Below are positions 21,245 through 29,957 of a DNA stretch of 64,000 nt, in pieces. The translations under genes were made by a program, and so were the position numbers. Every line of letters begins with the position of its first letter. Within the stretch, counting starts at the first letter, position 1. The DNA comes from Enterococcus mundtii (GTDB lineage: Bacteria > Bacillota > Bacilli > Lactobacillales > Enterococcaceae): the NCBI RefSeq assembly GCF_002813755.1, contig NZ_CP018061.1, positions 483,001 through 547,000 on the forward strand, read 5' to 3'. The notes beneath the pieces were generated by a model. That model did no database searches, was not told the DNA's origin, and worked only from the letters and a program-made list of their open reading frames with translations.

Positions 21245-21374
21245 GTTCATTTCCTCCAGAAGCTGTTTTTTGTACATGGCTATAATAGCATAATGTAGTT
21301 ATGTGGATGTTATGTTTTCATATATGCGCCATTTTGCTAAAAAAGTGCGATTTTTTTTGTTTGAAAATTATTTT

Positions 21375-21423
21375 GTTGCAATACCAGACAAAAAAAATTT
21401 TGAAGAATAAGATATGTTTTAAT
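21375..21423 (+). promoter_or_regulatory. Chitinase promoter with the same activator-type box
   Basis: GTTGCAATACCAGACA (21375-21390), then TTTAAT as -10 (21418-21423) exactly 34 nt after GTTGCAATA. No -35 hexamer is present at the normal position, which suggests activator dependence. Confidence 0.7.
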
Positions 21424-21455
21424 CTGGTCTGTAATACAAATTTAGGAGGGAAAAA

Positions 21456-23192
21456 ATGAATAAAAAAAGTTTATTATTCTCAGTTGGTCTTTTAGGTTGT
21501 TTGATTGGAGGCGGAACAGATGTGTTTGCAGCAGACGCAGCAGATACGATGCCAGATATCTCAAATCGCCAAGTTTCAGTAGGTTATTATCATAATTGGG
21601 TGCCTGAACAAGGTGCTGGTTACCAAGGGGGCCGTCCGGCAGATACTGATTTGGCAAAAGTAAATCCTTTTTATAATGTGATTGCTGTGTCATTCATGAA
21701 AGGGGAAGGTATCCCAACATTCAAACCTTACAATATGTCTGATACTGAATTTAGACAAAAAGTAGCAACTTTGAATGCTGAAGATCGTGTGGTACTCATT
21801 TCACTTGGGGGTGCAGACTCACATATTGAATTACATAAAGGAGAAGAACAAGCCTTTGCAGATGAAATCATCCGTTTGGTTGAAGTTTATGGATTTGATG
21901 GCTTAGATATTGATTTAGAACAAACCGCAGTAGATGCAGGCGACAATAAAACAGTGATCCCAGATGCGTTGAAAATCGTCCGTGCACATTTTGAGAAAGA
22001 GCAAAAACATTTTATTATCTCCATGGCGCCAGAGTTTCCGTACTTAAGAACACAAGGTAAATATGTGCCATACATTACTGCTTTAGAACAAGAATATGAT
22101 TTTATTGCACCACAGTTATACAACCAAGCAGGTGACGGTATCAGTGTTGGAACTGAATGGATCGCTCAAAACAATGACAGCAAAAAATTTGAATTCTTAT
22201 ATGGGATTTCAAAAGCTTTCAATGAAGGAAGCGGTGGTTTTATCCAAATTCCAGCGAATCGTTTAGCTTTAGGTATTCCAGCAAACATTGATGCAGCAGC
22301 AAATGGTTTCGTAAAAGAGCCATCGAAAGTCTATGACGTATTTGAACAAATGGAAAAAGATCAAACACCATTGAAAGGTTTGATGACTTGGAGCATCAAC
22401 TGGGATGAAGGAAGAAACTCTGCTGGAGTAGAGTACAATGAATCATTTGCGAAGTCTTATCAGGATTTATTCCAAGAAAAAACACCTGATACAGAAAAAC
22501 CATCACAACCAACCAATCTAGCAGGAACAGCAACACATTCAACTGTCGCACTATCTTGGACAAATTCAACAGATGATCGTGGTGTAGCAGGTTATTACAT
22601 TTATCGTGATGGCGAACAAATTGGTAGAGCAACAAACAATGCTTATACAGACACAAAATTGACTGCCAGCACAGAATACACTTATACAGTGAAAGCATTC
22701 GATGCAGCTGGTAACGTTTCAGAAGAAAGTAAAGCATTAGTGATTTCTACATTAGAAGAGCCACCAGCTGACTTAGAAGCTCCATCAGTACCATTGAACA
22801 TTGCGGTTTCATCAATTAGTGACAAGAGTGTCTCTTTATCATGGACACAATCAACAGACAACGTGGGTGTAGTAGGTTACTATGTTTACCGTGACGGTGA
22901 GCAAGTAGGAGAAACAGCAACAAATACATTCAGTGACGCAGGATTAACAGCTAACACAGAGTATTCTTATACAGTGAAAGCATTTGACGAAGCGGGCAAC
23001 ATTTCAGAAGAAAGCAAAGCATTAGTTGTGACAACGGCGGATGCACCAGCAGTAGAAGCATGGGATGCAGATACAATTTATGATCTAGGTGATATCGTGA
23101 CACACAAAGGCAACACATATCGTGCAAAATGGTGGACACGAGGCAATGAGCCTGGAACTGAACAATGGGGACCTTGGGAATTGATTGGCTAA
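21456..23192 (+). CDS. Secreted GH18 chitinase with two FnIII domains and a chitin-binding module
   Basis: 578 aa; RBS AGGAGG 7 bp upstream. Signal peptide to about residue 25 (DVFAADAAD). GH18 catalytic domain about 32-345 with DGLDIDLE at 148-155 (catalytic Glu155) and SLGG at 116-119. Two fibronectin type III domains follow (about 350-437 and 444-528) that are near-duplicates of each other (GYYIYRDGEQIG / GYYVYRDGEQVG). A CBM5/12-type module ends the protein (AWDADTIYDLGDIVTHKGN). It hydrolyses chitin or related N-acetylglucosamine polymers outside the cell, together with the LPMO. Confidence 0.95.
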   Translation: MNKKSLLFSVGLLGCLIGGGTDVFAADAADTMPDISNRQVSVGYYHNWVPEQGAGYQGGRPADTDLAKVNPFYNVIAVSFMKGEGIPTFKPYNMSDTEFRQKVATLNAEDRVVLISLGGADSHIELHKGEEQAFADEIIRLVEVYGFDGLDIDLEQTAVDAGDNKTVIPDALKIVRAHFEKEQKHFIISMAPEFPYLRTQGKYVPYITALEQEYDFIAPQLYNQAGDGISVGTEWIAQNNDSKKFEFLYGISKAFNEGSGGFIQIPANRLALGIPANIDAAANGFVKEPSKVYDVFEQMEKDQTPLKGLMTWSINWDEGRNSAGVEYNESFAKSYQDLFQEKTPDTEKPSQPTNLAGTATHSTVALSWTNSTDDRGVAGYYIYRDGEQIGRATNNAYTDTKLTASTEYTYTVKAFDAAGNVSEESKALVISTLEEPPADLEAPSVPLNIAVSSISDKSVSLSWTQSTDNVGVVGYYVYRDGEQVGETATNTFSDAGLTANTEYSYTVKAFDEAGNISEESKALVVTTADAPAVEAWDADTIYDLGDIVTHKGNTYRAKWWTRGNEPGTEQWGPWELIG

Positions 23193-23407
23193 ACAATCCA
23201 TACCCGTCTTTATTAATGAAGCAATCGTTGATGCTGAATCAATCAACGAATAAGTGATTTGCTCAGTATTGTTAAGATTTTCGTGCATGTCTAACGAGAA
23301 TCTTAGCAATTGGGCAAACGCATGATAAAAATTCAATTATTTTTTATGTTTGTATAACAGAACATGGAAAAAACATATATTATAACAACTATTATAAAAA
23401 TTCCAAG

Positions 23408-23434
23408 TCCTCTTTTAAGAGGCCTTTTTTATTT
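23408..23434 (+). terminator. Probable chitinase terminator
   Basis: CCTCTTTTAAGAGG followed by CCTTTTTT, about 215 bp behind the chitinase stop. The stretch 23193-23407 shows no gene. Confidence 0.6.
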
Positions 23435-23513
23435 TATCAAGTAACATGAATGAATTGAAATCATAACGTACAGATAAAATGTTTATTAAATTTTTACACT
23501 GAGAAGGGTAAAT

Positions 23514-23533
23514 CTATGGATTTTTTTCCATAG
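23514..23533. promoter_or_regulatory. Palindrome upstream of the WxL cluster
   Basis: CTATGGA and TCCATAG form a perfect inverted repeat with a 6-nt T spacer, about 60 bp before a short ORF with a strong RBS. It may be an operator; no binding protein can be named. Confidence 0.35.
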
Positions 23534-23590
23534 TTTATCAAGCATAATATAGACATAGATTGGTGATTACTTGGTAAAGGAGGTTGATAT

Positions 23591-23653
23591 ATGAGAAATA
23601 AATATAAGGTAAATGGTTGTTTTCAAGCTGAGCTTTTGATGGAAAAGCCATGA
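23591..23653 (+). CDS. 20-aa short ORF at the head of the WxL cluster (possible leader peptide)
   Basis: ATG at 23591 has AAAGGAGG 7 bp upstream, one of the strongest RBSs in the window. It encodes MRNKYKVNGCFQAELLMEKP. It is followed by an imperfect hairpin (TGATCCACC near 23651 with GGTGGGATCA near 23705) and then by the large WxL gene. A leader role or a bioactive peptide is possible; it resembles no family I know. Confidence 0.4.
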   Translation: MRNKYKVNGCFQAELLMEKP

Positions 23654-23751
23654 TCCACCTGAGCAGGGAACCATGAAAGGAAGAATGATCACCCTAATAC
23701 TATCGGTGGGATCAAATTATCTAGTTGTACAAAAAAGGGATGTTTTTTAGG

Positions 23752-25800
23752 ATGATAAAGATGAAGCTGGCAAAAAAAATAAAGGTAGTTATGTGTATAG
23801 TAAGTATCGTTTTCTTTTTTTATAAAGTAGCCATCAGTCTACCGTATCATGCGTCTGCTGATTCGGCAACTGAGAGTAGTGAAAATGCGCCGAGTGAAAG
23901 TACTACGACAAAGGAAATGGGTTCTTCAGAAGAAATAAGTGAACCATCCAATAGTACTGTGCAAAGTGATTTCCAATCCGTTTTAGCTGTCCCTACAGCA
24001 GCTTCAGGCATAGCTAGTGTGGATAACTTCAATGATTTTCGTACCGCTTTATTGGACCCCACTATTACAGACATTTATTTAACTGGAGATATCAAGTTAA
24101 CGGCATCTTTTAATATCAATTCGCCAAAAAATATTTATGGCAATAACCACACGATTGATATTAATCTTCAACTGGTTGGCGTTGCATTAGCGTATACGAC
24201 TTGCTCTATTTCTGATGTCACACTAATCAATCAACATCCATATTCGTTTTTCTGGTCCGAATTCTCAGGAGTCACGATCAACTATACAAATGTCACATCT
24301 TCTGGACAACAATTCATTTATCTGCCTTATGGGACAGCGAATCTGTATGAGAATATTACAGCCTCATCAGATACGCAAGAAGTGTGTGAAGTAAAAGAAT
24401 TAAATATACGAAATGGAGCAAATGTAGCATTCAATAATACGAGTAACAGCTATCCAGTAGTAGGTAATAATAGCAGCACTGTCTTGAACATAGAAGATCA
24501 TACCACTTTTAGCGCACAATCAAATAATCCAACAGCAACTATTGCAATCGGTCAATCTCTGTCAATCGCAGCAACCAGCAATTTTTCGATTGCTAATTCC
24601 AAAGGCTGTGCTTTAGGTTCATATTATAGCAGTGCACCATTCACGATCGCTTCAAATAGTGGGATTGGTACTTGGAAGCTAAATGGCACAGACCCACTTC
24701 CCGATATCGGCTATACCGGACCAATTACGACAAGTTTTAATTTAACTTCGATTGATATTGCTCAAAATACCTTGAATGTGACGTCCAATAATTCCATGTT
24801 TCCAAAATATTTCCAGTCTAAAAATGTAAGAAAAATAGCTAGTGGTCCATTCACGAGTAAAGCACAAGTAATTACCAAGGATATCGATCTATTATTGGGT
24901 GAAGTTTGGATACCACCATATAACTTTGTGAGTGCAACAAATGCGCTAGGACAGCCACAAACAATCAATGATGTCACGATTCAAGGCGAAGCGGATGGAG
25001 AGAAAATAGGGACCTATCAAATTACTTTTACTTGTGATGATGCGGAGTCTGTGGCGACAGTCAATGTATTTGATATTCAGCTTCATTCCTTGCCTACGAT
25101 CTATGCCAAAGATACATGGAATGAATATGATGGATTAGATTGTATCATTGAATCAGATAGTAGCAGCAATTCATCTCTTTCGTTTTTCGAGACAAACGTC
25201 AGTGTCACTGCACAAAAAATCGAAGGAGCGAATATGATTGATATTGATCCACAAAAATTGACAGAAGAAGAAGGACAGTATGTTCTCACCTATACGTATA
25301 AGCATAAATCGAAAAGTATGAATGTGACGGTTGAGGAGAGCCTTTTCAATGATCAATCAATCTATCCGTCCATACTTGATTTTGGCCATGTCCCAATCCA
25401 ATATACAACCAATCAATTGATTGCTACAAATGCCACAGGGAAAATCGATATCACTGACAAACGAAGTAACAATGGAGACGGCTATAAAGTAAAAGTCACT
25501 CAGGACCATGTCTTGACTGGAATAAGTAGTGGCTTTCAATTAACAGGGTCAATCATCCAATTTGAAACAGGGACAGCAACTAATAGTAGTGGGGGAGCAG
25601 TGATAAGTACTGGAAGTAATCAAACAATTGATATTCCTGTTGGGCAAGAAAAAGAAGTATTTCGAGTGGATAAAGGGAATAGTCGGGGACAGATCGTTTT
25701 GCCACTCACCGAGTTTAAGTTGGAGTTGCCAAGTGACAGTCCGAAAATAGCTGATTCTTATCAGGCAAAAATCACTTGGACACTTTCAGAAACACCCTAG
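23752..25800 (+). CDS. Large secreted WxL-like surface protein with beta-helix-like region
   Basis: About 682 aa; ATGs at 23740, 23752 and 23761 are possible and 23752 has AAAGGG 12 bp upstream. A signal peptide ends near the ASADS stretch, followed by a Ser/Thr/Glu-rich linker. The middle (VDNFNDFRTALLDPTITDIYLTG..., many Asn/Ser/Thr repeats) resembles the parallel beta-helix N-domains of enterococcal WxL proteins. The C-terminal ~170 residues match a WxL domain and end in ITWTLSETP. However the first motif, where WxL is expected, reads GYKVKV, so the first Trp is replaced by Tyr. WxL domains bind peptidoglycan and interact with DUF916 proteins. First gene of the cluster. Confidence 0.8.
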   Translation: MIKMKLAKKIKVVMCIVSIVFFFYKVAISLPYHASADSATESSENAPSESTTTKEMGSSEEISEPSNSTVQSDFQSVLAVPTAASGIASVDNFNDFRTALLDPTITDIYLTGDIKLTASFNINSPKNIYGNNHTIDINLQLVGVALAYTTCSISDVTLINQHPYSFFWSEFSGVTINYTNVTSSGQQFIYLPYGTANLYENITASSDTQEVCEVKELNIRNGANVAFNNTSNSYPVVGNNSSTVLNIEDHTTFSAQSNNPTATIAIGQSLSIAATSNFSIANSKGCALGSYYSSAPFTIASNSGIGTWKLNGTDPLPDIGYTGPITTSFNLTSIDIAQNTLNVTSNNSMFPKYFQSKNVRKIASGPFTSKAQVITKDIDLLLGEVWIPPYNFVSATNALGQPQTINDVTIQGEADGEKIGTYQITFTCDDAESVATVNVFDIQLHSLPTIYAKDTWNEYDGLDCIIESDSSSNSSLSFFETNVSVTAQKIEGANMIDIDPQKLTEEEGQYVLTYTYKHKSKSMNVTVEESLFNDQSIYPSILDFGHVPIQYTTNQLIATNATGKIDITDKRSNNGDGYKVKVTQDHVLTGISSGFQLTGSIIQFETGTATNSSGGAVISTGSNQTIDIPVGQEKEVFRVDKGNSRGQIVLPLTEFKLELPSDSPKIADSYQAKITWTLSETP

Positions 25801-26062
25801 CCATTAGTCTCTAACGGACGATGGATAATGATAGCATGAGGGTGTTCAATCTGAGGAGTCAGAAAACGAGAGATCAAAAAAAGAATCAGGATTAAGTTGT
25901 GCGCTCATTCATAGAACGTTGTGCCAATCGTTGATAGAGACAACTCACAATGGATCATTTCTGAAAGCGAAAAGGAACGACGTGCAGACTGATCACAATT
26001 GAAGTGGCAACAAAGTCGGCTAGCTATAAAATATTTTATACAATGAAAAGGAGCATAAGATA

Positions 26063-26692
26063 ATGGTAATCACAAAAAAATATGTCATGGCAGGTATGAG
26101 TATCTTAGTAGGAGCAAGTTTAGGTATAACATCGGTGAGTGCCGATACAACAACTGATGGCACAGTGACTTTACAAGCACCAACTGGTGGAAATGGAGAA
26201 GATTTGAACCTAGCAACCAACAAGTTACCAACCAATCTGAATTTTGGTACTGCTAATATCAAATATGATCAATCCATCGAACAAATCGCTACAGTAGATG
26301 GTAATCAGGCATCTAACCCAACAACTACGGATATCCAAGTCACAGATAATCGTGGTGATCTAACAAAAGGTTGGAAACTAAAAGTAAAACAAATTGCCCA
26401 ATTTACGTCCTCAGTCAATCAAGCTGAGTTAGCAGGGGCAGAATTATCGATCAATACAGGAAATGTGACAAACATTGGTGGTGATCTACCCACAGGCGGT
26501 GTAATCAACACCCAAGACTATGTGATTACTCCAGATGTGGATGTGGAAGTATTCAAAGCGAGTCCAGGAGAGGGATTAGGAATTTCAACATTGCCAATCA
26601 ATCAATACAAATTAAGTATTCCTGCTGCAGCAAAAAAAGAAGCGGATACCTATCATGCGCAATTGACTTGGACGTTTTCTGATACATTGTAA
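26063..26692 (+). CDS. Small secreted WxL-domain protein
   Basis: 209 aa, RBS AAAGGAG. Signal peptide (residues 1-27, ending SVSAD). The remainder is a single WxL domain with GWKLKV at 103-108 (Trp104) and the second motif AQLTWTFSD at 199-207. Such proteins are displayed non-covalently on the cell wall and form complexes with the large WxL protein and the DUF916 protein encoded next to them. The 260 bp before it contain no clear gene or promoter. Confidence 0.92.
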   Translation: MVITKKYVMAGMSILVGASLGITSVSADTTTDGTVTLQAPTGGNGEDLNLATNKLPTNLNFGTANIKYDQSIEQIATVDGNQASNPTTTDIQVTDNRGDLTKGWKLKVKQIAQFTSSVNQAELAGAELSINTGNVTNIGGDLPTGGVINTQDYVITPDVDVEVFKASPGEGLGISTLPINQYKLSIPAAAKKEADTYHAQLTWTFSDTL

Positions 26693-26722
26693 GAACTGCC
26701 CTTGACAGAAAGGAACTGCCCA

Positions 26723-27772
26723 GTGAAAATCAAAAAAAATATAGCCATGTTTTTATTTTTACTTGTTTTGTCTCATCTATGTGACGTACCTGTGTTTAGT
26801 GATGAAAACTCAGCTTCTCAGAATATTCCATTTTTGGTGTCCACGCAATTGCCGGACAATCAAATAAATAAACAGGTCTCCTATTTTGATTTACAAATGG
26901 AACCAAAACAAGAACAGACGTTGCATCTTAAAATCGAAAATATCTCGGATCAGACGATCATGCTAGACACAACTTTATATCAAGGAAATACGAACAGTAT
27001 CGGGGTCATTGAGTATGATAAATCGGTCAAGGGTTTAGCAAATAACGCGCAAGTCAATATAGAAGATCTAGTAAAAATATCAGAAAATAAAATCAAAATT
27101 TCTCCAAAGCAAACGCATGAATTACAAGTGAAAATCAAAATGCCTGAAAAGAATCTATCTGGGATTACCATTGGAGCGATCCGGGTAGTTCAGAATAATG
27201 AAGCAAACAAAGAAGGCAATATTCAAAATAATTTTGCGAGAGAAATCGGTTTAGTTTTGCAATCAAGTGATCCGGAGCAAATTCCATCAACATTAAAACT
27301 TTTAGATGCGCAAGCAGAACAAGTGAATACGCGAAATGTTTTTACAGAGAAAATCCAAAATCCTAAACCCAAATTAATCCGGCTAACCAACATCAAAGCA
27401 ATCATTACGAAAGAAGATGATCAAGAAGTTATGTATCAAGCAAACCAGCCGGAAGGCTCGATTGCTCCAAATACGGTATTGAACTATAGGATACCACTAG
27501 ACGGTAAAGCATTATTACCGGGAGTGTATGTTGCGACATTTGAAGCGGATGAAGGGGAACATCACTGGAAGTTAACAAGGAAATTCACAGTAAAAAACAA
27601 CATAAGCAAAAAATTAAACCAAACAGATATATTGATAAAAAGTCAGCCTAGTTTTTTTGCAAAGTACAAATGGATGATGATAACTGGGTGTGTCTTATTA
27701 GTGATTATTCTAGGTCTGTGTATTTATATAGGTAAAATCAAAAGGAAGTTGGTTGAACAAGAGAAGAGCTAA
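26723..27772 (+). CDS. WxL-interacting protein (DUF916 and DUF3324 domains)
   Basis: 349 aa from the GTG at 26723 with GAAAGGA 8 bp upstream; a TTG at 26702 is in frame but less likely. Signal peptide (KKNIAMFLFLLVLSHLC), then two immunoglobulin-like domains (DUF916 to about residue 150, DUF3324 about 155-295), then one membrane helix (about 317-337) and a short basic cytoplasmic tail (KIKRKLVEQEKS). It anchors WxL proteins at the surface. It starts 30 bp after the small WxL gene, so they are an operon. Confidence 0.9.
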   Translation: MKIKKNIAMFLFLLVLSHLCDVPVFSDENSASQNIPFLVSTQLPDNQINKQVSYFDLQMEPKQEQTLHLKIENISDQTIMLDTTLYQGNTNSIGVIEYDKSVKGLANNAQVNIEDLVKISENKIKISPKQTHELQVKIKMPEKNLSGITIGAIRVVQNNEANKEGNIQNNFAREIGLVLQSSDPEQIPSTLKLLDAQAEQVNTRNVFTEKIQNPKPKLIRLTNIKAIITKEDDQEVMYQANQPEGSIAPNTVLNYRIPLDGKALLPGVYVATFEADEGEHHWKLTRKFTVKNNISKKLNQTDILIKSQPSFFAKYKWMMITGCVLLVIILGLCIYIGKIKRKLVEQEKS

Positions 27773-27792
27773 GCTAGTTTATAATAAGTAAA

Positions 27793-27836
27793 AGGGGGAG
27801 AACAGAAGTGATGCCACGTTCTTCCTCTTTTTTTAC
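27793..27836 (+). terminator. Terminator of the WxL cluster
   Basis: GGGGGAGAAC pairs with GTTCTTCCTC, followed by seven T. Confidence 0.6.
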
Positions 27837-27935
27837 AAAAAAATAAATTTTTTTAAATTTTATGAAACTTTTACTTCAACTTGATTTTTTAATGATATTA
27901 TCCATTTAATTTAACAGGTGGGTGGGGGAGTAATA

Positions 27936-29414
27936 GTGTTTAGAAAATATTTAGAGAAAGAAATTTTTCGAAAAGTTACTATTATTAATCTATTATGGGA
28001 AAAATCAAGTTTGACTTCGCTGGAGATGTCTCAACAATTGAATGTTTCTGTTTCAACGATAAAAGGAGACATAAAAGCAATCAATCTACAATTCGATGAG
28101 ACTGATCCGTTGATTGAATCAAATCCAACAGGGTATTTGATCAGAAATAAGTATAAAAGAAATAAACGAACGTATATGAAGAAAGTCTATCAATATTCAC
28201 CATTTATCAAAGCGTGTATGTATTTCTTTAAAACCGATTTTTCGAATCCCCTAGGTTTTGCCAAGCAAGAATATATCTCTTCCTCCAAAGCATATCAACT
28301 AAAAAAAGAGGTGATGTCCTATGTCGCCTCTTATGGCATCGACCTCAATGATAAGAAGGTAGAAGATGAGTATCGCTTACGGTTTTTAATTGCACTTTTT
28401 CAAATGAAGAGCGGTATTCAAGTAGTTAAGGTGTCAAAAACGAGTCAGTACAAAATAAATCATTTGTTTCAACAAATTGAAAAAGAACAAAAATGTTTAT
28501 TTTCAGATTTCTCAAAAGAATACGCACAGATTTTACTTCAACTGATGTTTGATCGAAAAATGAAGTTGAAAGACAATCTAGATATAAAAAAGTTAGAGAT
28601 GTATAAATGCACACCTATTTATCATCAGATAGAAGATCGTCTTGTCGCCTTTTTGAAACAAATGTTTTTAAGCCCAGATGAACGAAACTTAAACTATTGT
28701 ACGATCGTATTCAATTTTTTAAACCAAAATTTTTATGAAATAAATGCACATGAAAAGAATTATCAATGCTATATCGCTTTTACTAAAGAATTCCCAGAGA
28801 TCAAGTATGAGTATCTGATCGACAAGATGGAACGTAATATTCCTAACTTTTCTAATAATCAACGAACCATCGAAGTACTAACTTTGATGTTTTTGCGGAA
28901 ATGTCATTTTAATTTTCAACAGCTGATTCCTGAAGAACATGTTGTGGAAGGGACAGATATGGCAGAGATTCCTCAAGCTTTCTTTGAGAAAATCAAGCAG
29001 ATCTTTATGGACTGGAATGATTTTTCAGGATTGAACCTAGCATTTTCAGATGATCATTTTCGGTATTTAGCAACAAAAATTTATTTTTTGACTTATCGGA
29101 GTAAAAATGAAAAAAGAGTCTTTTTACTGACAGGTGTCTGTACGGACTTCTTATGGGCACAGGAAATGTTAGAACAAGAATTTGGAAACACCCTGGACAT
29201 TCAACAATTCAATCCGGAAACCATTCCCAGCAACTATAATAAACGTGATGTGATTTTATATAATATCAGCCATGAGAAACTATCCCAAATTGATTGCTTC
29301 AAAATGAGGGTATCCTTTAATTTTGATTTTTGTGAATTGTTTAACATAAGGAAAGAATTATTTGGTTACGATATCGCTATGTATAAAAAAATCATCGAGA
29401 AAGAATTACGATAA
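27936..29414 (+). CDS. Mga-like helix-turn-helix regulator
   Basis: 492 aa from the GTG at 27936, which follows GGGGGAG by 5 bp. The N-terminal ~65 residues form a winged HTH (SLTSLEMSQQLNVSVSTIKGDIKAIN). The long alpha-helical remainder, with a PRD-like layout and an EIIB-like end (FLLTGVCTDFLWAQEML), matches Mga-type virulence regulators of streptococci and enterococci. It follows the WxL cluster on the same strand behind a terminator; such regulators often control the adjacent WxL genes, which is inferred here. Confidence 0.8.
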   Translation: MFRKYLEKEIFRKVTIINLLWEKSSLTSLEMSQQLNVSVSTIKGDIKAINLQFDETDPLIESNPTGYLIRNKYKRNKRTYMKKVYQYSPFIKACMYFFKTDFSNPLGFAKQEYISSSKAYQLKKEVMSYVASYGIDLNDKKVEDEYRLRFLIALFQMKSGIQVVKVSKTSQYKINHLFQQIEKEQKCLFSDFSKEYAQILLQLMFDRKMKLKDNLDIKKLEMYKCTPIYHQIEDRLVAFLKQMFLSPDERNLNYCTIVFNFLNQNFYEINAHEKNYQCYIAFTKEFPEIKYEYLIDKMERNIPNFSNNQRTIEVLTLMFLRKCHFNFQQLIPEEHVVEGTDMAEIPQAFFEKIKQIFMDWNDFSGLNLAFSDDHFRYLATKIYFLTYRSKNEKRVFLLTGVCTDFLWAQEMLEQEFGNTLDIQQFNPETIPSNYNKRDVILYNISHEKLSQIDCFKMRVSFNFDFCELFNIRKELFGYDIAMYKKIIEKELR

Positions 29415-29460
29415 ATAGAAGAGATGGGCAGAGGTAGCTGATTTTTTAGAAAAATAAATA

Positions 29461-29503
29461 AAAAAACGAAAATCGCTTGTTGAACGACGATTTTCGTTTT
29501 TTT
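29461..29503. terminator. Bidirectional terminator between the Mga-like gene and the orphan minus-strand transcript
   Basis: AAAAAACGAAAATCG pairs with CGATTTTCGTTTTTT around a 12-nt loop. Confidence 0.85.
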
Positions 29504-29566
29504 ATTCTTGAGGATTTTGTTTATTCTTGAAACTTGCACTTACATTGGTGGAGTAACTGACCACAT
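29502..29566 (-). CDS. Orphan short transcript with one or two tiny ORFs (possible signal peptide gene)
   Basis: On the minus strand AAAGGAGG is followed 8 bp later by an ATG at 29566 that encodes only MWSVTPPM (stop 29540-29542). A GTG two bases on (29564) opens MVSYSTNVSASFKNKQNPQE, ending at 29502 directly against a terminator. A promoter with the chitin-gene box lies 40 bp upstream, so a transcript of about 135 nt is likely. Which frame is used, or whether the RNA itself acts, cannot be decided from sequence. It is not similar to any pheromone that I recognise. Confidence 0.45.
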
Positions 29567-29603
29567 AAGATGCACCTCCTTTAGTTCGACTGTTGATAAA
29601 TAG

Positions 29604-29652
29604 ACTATATCATTGGAATAGACCAAAAAAACATCTTGTATGGTATTGCAAC
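29604..29652 (-). promoter_or_regulatory. Promoter of the orphan transcript with the chitin-gene box
   Basis: On the minus strand GTTGCAATACCATACA starts at 29652, and TATAGT (29609-29604) begins exactly 34 nt after GTTGCAATA, the same geometry as before the LPMO and chitinase. Confidence 0.7.
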
Positions 29653-29711
29653 ATTATAATTTCCATTTAAGTTAAATCAAGGAATAAATCGCTGAATTAA
29701 ATGCTTCTAGG

Positions 29712-29862
29712 ACATTTGTCCTCTTGCACCCCCTAAAACCGAATAAACGGTGGGAACAAAAGTAACCACTTCGGAAACAAGGCACTATTCAAAAAAAATT
29801 TGAAAACAATTTTGTTGGATAGCGCCTTATTTCTCGCAGCTAAACACTTCTATCCCAAGCTC
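29712..29862. repeat. Dispersed intergenic palindrome, copy 4
   Basis: CTCTTGCACCCCCTAAAACC plus GAATAAACGGTG, then GTAACCACTTCGG, a long imperfect hairpin (GAAACAAGGCACTATTC with its complement ending GCGCCTTATTTC) and the end block CAGCTAAACACTTCTA. Confidence 0.75.
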
Positions 29863-29957
29863 TTTTTAAACAAAAGCTAAAAACAATGAAAATAAGTCCT
29901 GTATTTTGTTAATGTATACTATAATAGAAATTAACTATGAATTTTGGAGGAATTTCC

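Noticed and set aside
26980..29300. Prophage or integrated element around the WxL cluster
   Set aside because: No integrase, phage structural gene, tRNA or attachment-like direct repeat is visible.
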